DNA from: Mesoterricola sediminis
GTDB taxonomy: Bacteria; Acidobacteriota; Holophagae; Holophagales; Holophagaceae
Length of the DNA stretch: 64,000 nt
Reading direction: 5' to 3'
Assembly: GCF_030295425.1 (NCBI RefSeq)
Contig: NZ_AP027081.1
Span: 4,422,001 to 4,486,000, forward strand
The notes under the pieces were generated by a model. That model saw nothing but the letters and a program-made list of their open reading frames with translations. It was not told the DNA's origin and ran no database searches. Made by a program: the position numbers and the translations under genes. Numbering within the stretch: the first letter of the stretch is position 1; each line of letters opens with the position of its first letter. This document shows, piece after piece, positions 8,755 through 15,690 of the stretch.

Positions 8755-9099
8755 ATGGGAAGGCATTGGGGAGAGGTCGACGGGGAGGATCATCCGCACA
8801 AGGAGATCACCCAGGCCATCATCGGGGAGGCCATCGAGATCCAGAAGGCTCTGGGGCACGGACTCCTGGAAGATCCCTACAAGGTCTGTCTGGCGCACTC
8901 CCTGAGACTGGCCGGCCATAAGGTGAAGCGGGAGGTTTTCCTGGATATCGAGTGGAGGGGGCTTGTGGTTGAGCGGGCCTATCGGCTGGATTTGCTGGTT
9001 GACGACCTCGTGGTCGTGGAGGCGAAGGCGGAATGGAGGTCGGCCTGCTCCTCAATTTCCGTCAGTGGCCTTTCAAAGACGGTGGAATCAAGCGGGTGA
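8755..9099 (+). pseudogene. GxxExxY protein (PD-(D/E)XK_3), internally deleted
   Basis: The ATG at 8755 follows a GGGAGG site. The N-terminal two thirds match the GxxExxY family: the name-giving motif is present as GLLEDPY, and the nuclease-like core is RLDLLVDDLVVVEAKA with the E-x-K pair. After VEAKAEWRS the frame is wrong. Another frame carries the normal ending VGLLLNFRQWPFKDGGIK. About 25-30 codons therefore seem to be missing at the junction, with loss of frame, and the open frame stops at 9099. These proteins belong to the PD-(D/E)XK nuclease superfamily but have no established role that I know of. The gene lies between inverted repeats inside an IS5-family element. Confidence 0.8.
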
Positions 9100-9118
9100 T
9101 ACATACAAGGGCTTGATC

Positions 9119-9171
9119 CTTTCTCCGCGAGCCTCAGCGAGATCCTCCGCGCCTCCGCGTTCCAATAGGAT
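9119..9171 (-). repeat. Right inverted-repeat arm of the GxxExxY cassette
   Basis: Reverse complemented, this reads ATCCTAT, three bases, then AACGCGGAGGCGCGGAGG and an ATCTCGCTGAGG-type tail, matching the left arm at 8652-8704. The two arms bound a cassette of about 520 bp holding only the GxxExxY gene. From here to 9267 there is no gene. Confidence 0.85.
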
Positions 9172-9267
9172 GCTGCGAATGCGCGGCGCCATCAGGCACT
9201 GCAGCACAGACTCACTATTCCAGCTCCTCCATGCTCCGGCACGGATGGGTATTAGCCATTACTATCC

Positions 9268-9284
9268 TAGATTACGAACACACC
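9268..9284. repeat. IS5-family right terminal inverted repeat
   Basis: The reverse complement reads GGTGTGTTCGTAATCTA. It matches the left end of the 62870 element (GCTGTGTTCGGAATCTA) at 15 of 17 positions. It abuts the CTAG duplication at 9285-9288. Confidence 0.75.
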
Positions 9285-11474
9285 CTAGTTCCGCCAGAGG
9301 TAGCTCACCTTGAAGAAGAGGCTCCGCTGCATGGGCTCGTAGCGCGAGCCCTGCGGCTTCCACTGGCCCTCCACCCACTCGGCCTTGTCCTGGATCTCGC
9401 CGTAGCCGAGGAAGAGCACGGTGCCGGGGATGTAGGTGAAGGAGGCCAGGTAGTCCGTGAGCATCCGGCGGCGCCAGGAGTCGGTGCGGACGGTGGCCCT
9501 CAGGAAGAAGCTGCTGTTGAACTGGTAGGTGACTTGGCTGTTCACGGTCCGCACGTCGAAGACGGGCGCCCCCGTGTCCGGGGCGTCCATGCGCACGCGG
9601 TTCAGGTCCAGGGTCCAGCGGAGCTCCTGGCTGGGCTGGAGGACGAGGCTGCCGGTGACGGACCGGGTCGGGCCCTGGAAGGGGACGTCGGCCTCGTAGT
9701 AGACATCGCGGCCGTAGCGGAGGGTCCCGGAGACGTTCAGCCAGCGGGTGGCCCAGACGCCGCCGTTGACCCTGTAGACCGTCTTCGTGAAGAGCAGGCC
9801 CTTCCAGCCCTCCCGCACGCGCTGGAGGTCGAACCTCAGGCTGCCCCCGTGCACCGTATTGAGGCGGAGGGCGGCGAGGGCGAGGTAGTCGGTGAGGCCG
9901 GTGACGTTGTCATGGATGACGTAGCCGAAGAGGAAGGGGTTCACCTTGGTGATCCACGAATCCTTCGGGTGGAAGTTCGGCCCGACGTAGAAGGTGTGCT
10001 GGTCGATCCCGGTCCGGTTGTAGAAGGCCGTGTCCATGCGGAAGTCAGGGTCGTAGTGCTCCGAGGTCGCCTGGAGGTCCAGGGACCGGGAGGCGTAGCT
10101 CCACAGGAGGAGGGCCCCGGTCCCCGCCTTCCGGTCGGCGACGCCGGGGTCGGCGGACCAGGACTGGAGCACGTTGCCCGCCAGGGTCTGGCCCGCGGCG
10201 GGCCGGATCTGGAAATCCGCGCCGGCGACCCGGTTCCAGCCGCCGTCGAAGGCGCGGCTGCCCCACAGGGCCCCGGCGTACTCGCCCTGGCCGAACCCGT
10301 AGAGGCCCCGGGCGATGGTCCACGCCGCCGCATGGCCGAGGCCGGGGTTCTCCCCGTCCGCCCAGGCCTGGCCCGGGGCCCGGTCCCCCGCGGCCAGGAC
10401 GCCGAAGGAGAGGGGCCCCTCGTCGCCGGTGACCTTGGCGCCCCACTTGGGATCGACGATCTTCCGGGTGTGGACGGCGACCTGCATGTTGGCGTCGCCG
10501 CTGGGCCCCGCCAGGCTGAAGATCCCCATGCTCTCCATGAAGAAGGGGCGCTTCTCGCTGTAGAAGATCGGGTAGCGCTGGTTCACCTCCACCTGGAAGG
10601 CGTCGCTCTCCACCTGGCTGAAGTCCGGGTTGTAGGTGAGGTCGGCGGTGATGGAGGAGGTCAGGCCCGCCTTCACCCCGATGCCCAGCTCCGTGGAGGA
10701 CGCCCGGTCCCAGCGCCCCGGGGCCGCGTGCACCGATGTCCGGCCGTACGTGACGCTGGGCAGGACCTCCAGGCGCAGGGGGGCGTCCAGCTTCGCGAAC
10801 TGGAGGGGGAGGTGGGTCTGGTACACCCAGTCCCCCGCCTTCATGGCCGGCCAGGATCCGCTGATGCCCAGGCGGGTGATCTTCCGCCAGAAGAGGATGC
10901 CCATGCGCACGTCGGTGCCGCTCTTGAACCGGATGCTCTTGAAGGGGAGCCGGAGCTCGACGGTGTAGCCGCCCGGGAAGCGGGCACCCTTGGATTCCCA
11001 GACCCAGTCGGGGCTCGAATCCTCCCCGCTGGCCAGGGAATCCAGGGCGTCGCCCTGGATGCCCAGGGGGTTCACGAAGAGGTGGATGGCGCTGTGGCGG
11101 GTGCCGAAGGTGTCCAGGGAGAGGCCCACCCAGTCGTCGCCCCACAGATCGTCCCGCTTGCTGAGGCTCGCCTTGATGGTCCCGGGCTGGCTGTCGTGGC
11201 ATCGGAAACCCACGTACAGGGCCTCGGCGTCGTAGGCCAGGTAGACCTCCGTGCGCTCCGTGAAGGCCCCGCCGCGCGCGGGGTTGTACGTGCCCCAGGC
11301 CCCGTCCGGGAGCCGGGCCTGGGCCCAGGCCGGATCGCTCAGGTCCCCCCGGAGCTCCGGGCCCTTTTCCAGACGAACCGGCCGCAGGACCAGCGGTGGC
11401 GGGGCCGGGTCCCCGGCCAGGGCGACCGCGCCCAGCGCGCACGCGAGGAGGGCCCCCAGGATGCTTCGCCCCAT
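9285..11474 (-). CDS. DUF5916 outer-membrane barrel with CBM9-like N-terminal domain
   Basis: The 729-residue protein starts with a signal peptide ending near residue 20 (MGRSILGALLACALGAVALA). Residues 40-220 resemble a family 9 carbohydrate-binding-like beta-sandwich (DPAWAQARL, TEVYLAYDAEALYVGFRCHD). The rest is the DUF5916 region, with PDFSQVESDAFQVEVNQRY and YSEKRPFFMES, followed by alternating beta-strands and a C-terminal aromatic-rich end (SLFFKVSYLWRN) typical of outer-membrane barrels. Substrate is unknown. The TAG stop overlaps the CTAG bordering the IS region, so the insertion left the protein intact. An AAGGGG site precedes the ATG. Confidence 0.88.
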   Translation of the reverse strand: MGRSILGALLACALGAVALAGDPAPPPLVLRPVRLEKGPELRGDLSDPAWAQARLPDGAWGTYNPARGGAFTERTEVYLAYDAEALYVGFRCHDSQPGTIKASLSKRDDLWGDDWVGLSLDTFGTRHSAIHLFVNPLGIQGDALDSLASGEDSSPDWVWESKGARFPGGYTVELRLPFKSIRFKSGTDVRMGILFWRKITRLGISGSWPAMKAGDWVYQTHLPLQFAKLDAPLRLEVLPSVTYGRTSVHAAPGRWDRASSTELGIGVKAGLTSSITADLTYNPDFSQVESDAFQVEVNQRYPIFYSEKRPFFMESMGIFSLAGPSGDANMQVAVHTRKIVDPKWGAKVTGDEGPLSFGVLAAGDRAPGQAWADGENPGLGHAAAWTIARGLYGFGQGEYAGALWGSRAFDGGWNRVAGADFQIRPAAGQTLAGNVLQSWSADPGVADRKAGTGALLLWSYASRSLDLQATSEHYDPDFRMDTAFYNRTGIDQHTFYVGPNFHPKDSWITKVNPFLFGYVIHDNVTGLTDYLALAALRLNTVHGGSLRFDLQRVREGWKGLLFTKTVYRVNGGVWATRWLNVSGTLRYGRDVYYEADVPFQGPTRSVTGSLVLQPSQELRWTLDLNRVRMDAPDTGAPVFDVRTVNSQVTYQFNSSFFLRATVRTDSWRRRMLTDYLASFTYIPGTVLFLGYGEIQDKAEWVEGQWKPQGSRYEPMQRSLFFKVSYLWRN

Positions 11475-11529
11475 ATCGTCCCCTTGCCAATGGCTGGGCT
11501 ACGGGGAGGCGCCGGGTCCGTTTACGGGG

Positions 11530-12309
11530 TCAGGCCTCGCCGCCCTTCCCCTCCCGGTGCCGGCCCTTGGTGGGCGGCCGGGTGATGAGCCGAAGGGATT
11601 CGGGGGGCGGGGGCAGATCGGGCAGGGAAAGGGGGGACAGCAGGTTGTCGCCGACCACCTTCCAGGCGCGGGCCTGCTTGGGCAGGCGCTCGGGCTGCAT
11701 GACCTCCCAGCCCTGGGCGTACGAAACGAAGGAGGGCATCACGAGGGCGAAGCCCGTGAAGAGGAAGGCGGGGTACCGCAGCCACTCCGACCCGGTCTCC
11801 CCGATGGGCACCGCGAAGAGCGGATGGAGCCCGCCGTTGATCCAGAAGCCGTTGGGCGGGTCGTGGCGGGGGTAGACGAAGATGCGGCGGCGGTGCATGA
11901 GGGTGTGCGAGCCCACGCGGTAGGTGTCCATGGGCTGGATCCCGGTCCCCTCCAGGGACGGGCCCCAGCTCCGTTCGGGGTGGCCCACCACCTGCACGAC
12001 CTCCCGGCGGTGGCCGGCCAGCTTGCGGAACAGGAGGCGCAGTTCCTCGGCCTCCTCGTCCTCCAGGTGCCCCTGGTTGGGCTTGATGTCGCCCAGGATG
12101 GCCACCCGGCGCGGCTTGAAGTCATCGAGCAGGCCCAGGAGGCGCTCCCAGATCTCGTGCTGCTGGCCATTCGGAAGTGCGTCCGGGCGCTTCCGCCGTC
12201 CGGCCCCCAACCCCAGGAACAGGTCGGCGATGACCAGGGTCTCCTGGCGGGGCAGGAGGATGGCTCTCCGGCTGTCGAGGATGATGTCTTCCGAGAACTT
12301 GATCTGCAT
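11530..12309 (-). CDS. Metallophosphoesterase-like protein with missing metal ligands
   Basis: Start chosen at 12309 (MQIKFSEDIILDS); the upstream in-frame extension is not protein-like. The 259-residue protein resembles the PdeM-type calcineurin-like phosphoesterase layout: ETLVIADLFLGLGAG, PRRVAILGDIKPNQG and QVVGHPERSWG stand where DxH, GDxxH and GNH(D/E) motifs are expected. DxH reads DLF, the second motif keeps GD but lacks its His, and GNHD reads GHPE. The C-terminal half (GFWINGGLHPLFAVPIGE, LFTGFALVMPSF) is less recognisable. It may be a non-catalytic or altered relative. It lies 55 bp upstream of the DUF5916 gene on the same strand and is divergent from the membrane-protein gene. Confidence 0.6.
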   Translation of the reverse strand: MQIKFSEDIILDSRRAILLPRQETLVIADLFLGLGAGRRKRPDALPNGQQHEIWERLLGLLDDFKPRRVAILGDIKPNQGHLEDEEAEELRLLFRKLAGHRREVVQVVGHPERSWGPSLEGTGIQPMDTYRVGSHTLMHRRRIFVYPRHDPPNGFWINGGLHPLFAVPIGETGSEWLRYPAFLFTGFALVMPSFVSYAQGWEVMQPERLPKQARAWKVVGDNLLSPLSLPDLPPPPESLRLITRPPTKGRHREGKGGEA

Positions 12310-12430
12310 GGGCCTGTTTTTCCGCTCCCTCCCATTGGAACATGACCGGGGGGCCCCGTGGGCATCGGCGGCAAGGATGCCCCCGGCGGCGCCCGGGCGT
12401 ACTGGTATCCTTGCGCTGGAGGATGCCGTC

Positions 12431-12778
12431 GTGCCGCTGGAAGCCCCTGCCCCCCTGTACACGGGTGACCGCCTGAGGGACTTGATCCTGTGCTATGCGG
12501 GCCCCTGGGCCTTCCTGCCCTACCTCCGCCGCCGGGACGACGAGGAACTGCTCTGGCATTCCCGGCAGGGGGTGCTGCTGGCCTTCTCCGAGGTGTCCCT
12601 GGCCCTGGCGCTGGTCATCATGGGGCTCTTCCCCCTCGTGGGCTTCGTCTTCGTGCGCTTCTTCCTCCCCCTCTGGCTCATGTGGTGCCTGACCATGTCC
12701 GTCACCGCCATCCTGCAGGCCTGCAAGGGCAAGCGGCACAAGATCCCGGTCCTCTGCCAGTTCATGGACTACCTGTAG
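12431..12778 (+). CDS. Small integral membrane protein (DUF4870/Tic20-like)
   Basis: A GTG at 12431, 7 nt after GGAGGA, begins a 115-residue protein. It has an amphipathic N-terminal part (YAGPWAFLPYLRRRDDEELL), two hydrophobic spans near residues 45-95 and a basic C terminus (CKGKRHKIPVL). The WHSRQGVLLAF segment preceding the membrane spans resembles DUF4870-type proteins, whose function is unknown. It overlaps the sugar kinase start by one base (TAGTG), so the two are probably translated together. Confidence 0.7.
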   Translation: MPLEAPAPLYTGDRLRDLILCYAGPWAFLPYLRRRDDEELLWHSRQGVLLAFSEVSLALALVIMGLFPLVGFVFVRFFLPLWLMWCLTMSVTAILQACKGKRHKIPVLCQFMDYL

Positions 12779-13656
12779 TGCGCCCGCTGGTCATCGGCAT
12801 CGGCGAGCTGCTCTGGGACGTGTTCCCCGAAGGCCGCCGGCTGGGCGGGGCCCCCGCCAACTTCGCCTTCCACGTGTCCCGGCTCGGATGCCGGGGTGCG
12901 GTCGTCAGCCGGGTCGGTGATGACGCGAACGGCCGGGACGCCCTGGCCTTCCTGGACCGCACCGGCGTCGACCGCAGCCGGGTCCAGGTGGATCCGGACC
13001 TGCCCACCAGCACCGTGGACGTGACCGTGGACCCGGAGGGCCGCCCCACCTACCGCATCCACCGCCCCATCGCCTGGGACGCCATCGCCTGCCCCGACGC
13101 CCTCCGGAGCTGGGCGCCGGAGGCCGCCGCCATCTGCTACGGCAGCCTCGCCTGCCGCGACCCCCGGAGCCGCGAGAGCATCCTCGCCTTCCTGGCCTGC
13201 GCCGGCCGCGGCTGCCTCCGGGTCCTCGACATCAACCTGCGGCGGGACTGCTGGGAGCCCGCGGGCATCCTCGCCCTCCTGGGGTACTGCGACGTCCTGA
13301 AGCTCAACGAGGACGAGTTCCCCGTCGTCGCCGACCTGTGCGGGCTGCGCCCGGACCTGCAGGCCCTGCGCGCCGGCCTGGGGCTGAGGCTCGTGGCCCT
13401 CACCCTCGGCGAGCGGGGCAGCATTCTCTGCTCCGAGGAGGAGCGGATCGAGGCGCCCGGCCTGTCCGTCCCGGTGCGGGACACGGTCGGGGCCGGGGAC
13501 GCCTTCACCGCCGCGTTGGTCGCTGGCTTGGTTTTTGGCCAGGACCTGCGGACCCTGCAGCGCCGAGCCACCCGGCTCTCCGCCTTCGTGTGCACCCAGG
13601 CAGGCGCCACGCCCGAGACCGCCGACTTCCTGCGCCGGGATCCCCACTTCCGCTGA
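12778..13656 (+). CDS. PfkB-family carbohydrate kinase, probably fructokinase-like
   Basis: A GTG start overlaps the previous stop and gives 292 residues. PfkB (ribokinase-type) motifs are clear: LGGAPANFAFHVSRLG and SRVGDDANGRDAL near the N terminus, DINLRRDCW in the middle and the anion-hole/catalytic motif DTVGAGDAFTAALVAG near residue 235-250, with the catalytic Asp in GAGD. The DxNxR-type block favours fructokinase, but the sugar is inferred. It converges with the methyltransferase gene, whose stop is 14 bp away. Confidence 0.85.
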   Translation: MRPLVIGIGELLWDVFPEGRRLGGAPANFAFHVSRLGCRGAVVSRVGDDANGRDALAFLDRTGVDRSRVQVDPDLPTSTVDVTVDPEGRPTYRIHRPIAWDAIACPDALRSWAPEAAAICYGSLACRDPRSRESILAFLACAGRGCLRVLDINLRRDCWEPAGILALLGYCDVLKLNEDEFPVVADLCGLRPDLQALRAGLGLRLVALTLGERGSILCSEEERIEAPGLSVPVRDTVGAGDAFTAALVAGLVFGQDLRTLQRRATRLSAFVCTQAGATPETADFLRRDPHFR

Positions 13657-13670
13657 GCGCGCGCGCCGGG

Positions 13671-14468
13671 TCAGGCGGAAGGGGACCGGTAGACCGCGAG
13701 GGTGGTCCCCCGGAGGTGGGCGACCGGGAGGCTGTGCCGGAGGGTGTTGAGGTACTGGAAGACCCCCTTCGAGGCGCGGCCCCGGGTGGCGGCGTAGTCG
13801 TGCCAGAGGATGATGCCCCCGGGCCGGAGCATGCGAAGGGCCTTCTCCGTGTCGCTGCGGCAGTAGCTGTACGCATGGGAGCCGTCGATGAAGACGAGGT
13901 CCATGGTCCCGGCGAAGGGCGTCTCGTCGAAGAGCTTGCTGTCCGAGAAGATCTGGGTGACCTTGGCCTCCACGTCGGTCCCCGTGTAGCGGAAGCGGGT
14001 GAAGCAGGACTCCTCCAGGGAGACCGCCCGGGCCTTGGCGGTGTCCGTGGCCTCGGGCCGGAAGTCGTCCCGCTGGTCGGGGGCCAGGGTGAGGGTGACG
14101 ATGCGCGCCTCCGGCGGGCTGTTCCGGGCCCAGAGGTAGGCGGTGCGGCCGGAGCAGGTGCCGAATTCGAAGAGGTTCAAGGCCCGCTTCGCGAGCACGG
14201 CCAGCACCCAGGCCTCCAGGTCCGTGGTGCCGGAGGGGACCCCGTCCCCCCGCCCCAGGAAGGCCACCTCGCAGCGCTCGGGCAGGGGTCCCAGGTCATC
14301 ACGCTTGAACAGTTCATCAAACTCTTCCAGCCGGAGGGAGGGAAGCGGCCAGCCCATCGCCTTGCCGTGGAGGAGGTGGAGGCGCCGCTGATAAGACCAG
14401 CAGGTGTAACTTGCGGCCCCCAGGGCCAGGGTGAGCAGCAGGATGATGGACCAGGCGGCGGTGCCCAT
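13671..14468 (-). CDS. Membrane-anchored class I SAM-dependent methyltransferase
   Basis: The 265-residue protein begins with a single hydrophobic segment (WSIILLLTLALGAASYTC), likely a membrane anchor. The catalytic domain has the SAM-binding motif as NLFEFGTCSGRTAYLWA near residue 97, DLVFIDGSHAYSYCRSDTE as motif IV, and LRPGGIILWHDYA, all typical of Methyltransf_24-like enzymes. The substrate is unknown. Upstream of its ATG lies an AT-rich stretch (14485-14505), unusual for this region, that probably holds its promoter. Confidence 0.82.
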   Translation of the reverse strand: MGTAAWSIILLLTLALGAASYTCWSYQRRLHLLHGKAMGWPLPSLRLEEFDELFKRDDLGPLPERCEVAFLGRGDGVPSGTTDLEAWVLAVLAKRALNLFEFGTCSGRTAYLWARNSPPEARIVTLTLAPDQRDDFRPEATDTAKARAVSLEESCFTRFRYTGTDVEAKVTQIFSDSKLFDETPFAGTMDLVFIDGSHAYSYCRSDTEKALRMLRPGGIILWHDYAATRGRASKGVFQYLNTLRHSLPVAHLRGTTLAVYRSPSA

Positions 14469-14553
14469 GGGACTCCCAGAAATTTACAATTCATACTATA
14501 TATTCATCGAGACCTCCCCACAACAGCCCTTCGGCCTCCGCCCGCCTCCCAGG

Positions 14554-14606
14554 ACGTCCGCGCCTCCGCATCCGCCCCAGGGGGCGGACCGGAGGCGCGG
14601 AGGTCG
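14554..14606. repeat. REP-like hairpin related to the GxxExxY inverted repeats
   Basis: Two inverted halves (about 14554-14578 and 14581-14606) share GGGGCGGA and CGGAGGCGCGGA, with a one-base bulge. The right half, CGGAGGCGCGGAGG then TCGCAG, shares its core with the arms at 8661, 9161 and 63755. It sits in the 146-bp gap between the methyltransferase start and the queA stop, with no other feature except an AT-rich probable promoter. Confidence 0.65.
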
Positions 14607-14614
14607 CAGCGCCG

Positions 14615-15682
14615 TCAGTCCCGGCCGGCGCGCGCCCCCAGGATGAGCATGGCGTCCCCGTAGCTGAAGAACCGGTAGCGCTCCCGCACCGCCTCCCGGT
14701 AGGCCTCCTGGGCGAAGTCCAGCCCCAGCAGGGCGCTCACCAGGACGAAAAGGGTGCTCTCCGGCAGGTGGAAGTTGGTGAGGAGGTGGTCCGCGGTCCG
14801 GAGGCGGTAGCCGGGCTGGATGAAGAGCCGGGTGGAACCGGACCGGGCCAGGCGCTCGCCGTCCCAGGCGGCCTCCAGGGTGCGGAGGCTGGTGGTCCCC
14901 ACCGCCAGGACGGGCCGGTTCCGCTCCCGGAAGGCCGGCTCCAGCAGGGCGGCGGCGGCCTCCGGCACCTCGTAGCGCTCCTCGTGCATCACGTGGTCGT
15001 CGAGGTCCTCGGCGGTCATGGGCCGGAAGGTCCCCAGGCCCACGTGGAGGCGCACCGGCTCCCAGGCGCAGCCGCGGGCGCGGAGGGCGCCGATCAGCTC
15101 CGGGGTGAAGTGGAGGCCCGCGGTGGGGGCGGCCACGGCCTCGCCCTCCGCGGCGTGGAAGACCGTCTGGTAGCGCCCCTCGTCCTCGGCGTCGGCGGGA
15201 TGCGCGATGTAGGGCGGCAGGGGGAGGCGGCCGATGGCGTCCACGGCGTCCCAGTCCAGGTCCCCGCCGGGCCCGACGACGCGCACCCGGCGCAGGCCCT
15301 CGTCCAGGGCGGCCTCGATCTGGACCTCGGCCAGGACGCTGCCGGCCTCGTCCACCACGAGGGCGTGCTTGCCGGGGCGGAGGCGGGACCCGGGCCGCAC
15401 GAGGGCCTCGAAGGCTCCGCCGGGCAGGGCCCGGAGCAGGAGGGCCTCGCCGGTTCCGCCCCCGGATCGCCGGAGCGGGAGCCGCGCGTGCCTCACCTTC
15501 ACGTCGTTGGGCACGCAGACGGCGCCCGGGGGGACCAGGTCCGGCAGGTCGCGGATCATGGCGTGGCGGAGGGTCCCCGCCGCCGCGTCGGCCACGAGGA
15601 GGCGCGCCCCGTCGCGGCGCTCCGCGGGATGCTGCGCGATGAGCTCCGGGGGCAGGTCGAAGTGGAAGGCCGATCTACGCAC
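14615..15682 (-). CDS. queA: tRNA preQ1(34) S-adenosylmethionine ribosyltransferase-isomerase
   Basis: A GTG at 15682 (VRRSAFHFDLPPELIAQHPA) gives 355 residues, the usual QueA length. Diagnostic blocks are FDLPPELIAQ, AAPTAGLHFTPELI, RLHVGLGTFRPM, AVGTTSLRTLE, FIQPGYRL and LLTNFHLPESTL. QueA transfers the ribosyl part of SAM to preQ1 in tRNA to form epoxyqueuosine. It lies 8 nt after the MsbA-like gene stop and is the last gene of the minus-strand run. Confidence 0.95.
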   Translation of the reverse strand: MRRSAFHFDLPPELIAQHPAERRDGARLLVADAAAGTLRHAMIRDLPDLVPPGAVCVPNDVKVRHARLPLRRSGGGTGEALLLRALPGGAFEALVRPGSRLRPGKHALVVDEAGSVLAEVQIEAALDEGLRRVRVVGPGGDLDWDAVDAIGRLPLPPYIAHPADAEDEGRYQTVFHAAEGEAVAAPTAGLHFTPELIGALRARGCAWEPVRLHVGLGTFRPMTAEDLDDHVMHEERYEVPEAAAALLEPAFRERNRPVLAVGTTSLRTLEAAWDGERLARSGSTRLFIQPGYRLRTADHLLTNFHLPESTLFVLVSALLGLDFAQEAYREAVRERYRFFSYGDAMLILGARAGRD

Positions 15683-15690
15683 GCCCGGCC

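Larger units (their letters stand above)
7081..9288. mobile_element. Nested IS region bounded by CTAG direct repeats
   Basis: A 2.2-kb block lies between two CTAG copies (7081-7084 and 9285-9288). The left end reads GGAGCGTTTGGCAT and the right end, reverse complemented, reads GGTGTGTTCGTAAT, which are imperfect inverted repeats. The right end also matches the left end of the IS5-family element at 62870. Inside are a 68-bp mini-element, a frameshifted IS4-family transposase, the last codons of an IS5-family transposase and a GxxExxY cassette in inverted repeats. The simplest reading is an IS5-family insertion whose left part was replaced when an IS4-family element arrived. GC content and codon use here are visibly lower than in the flanks. 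Confidence 0.75.
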
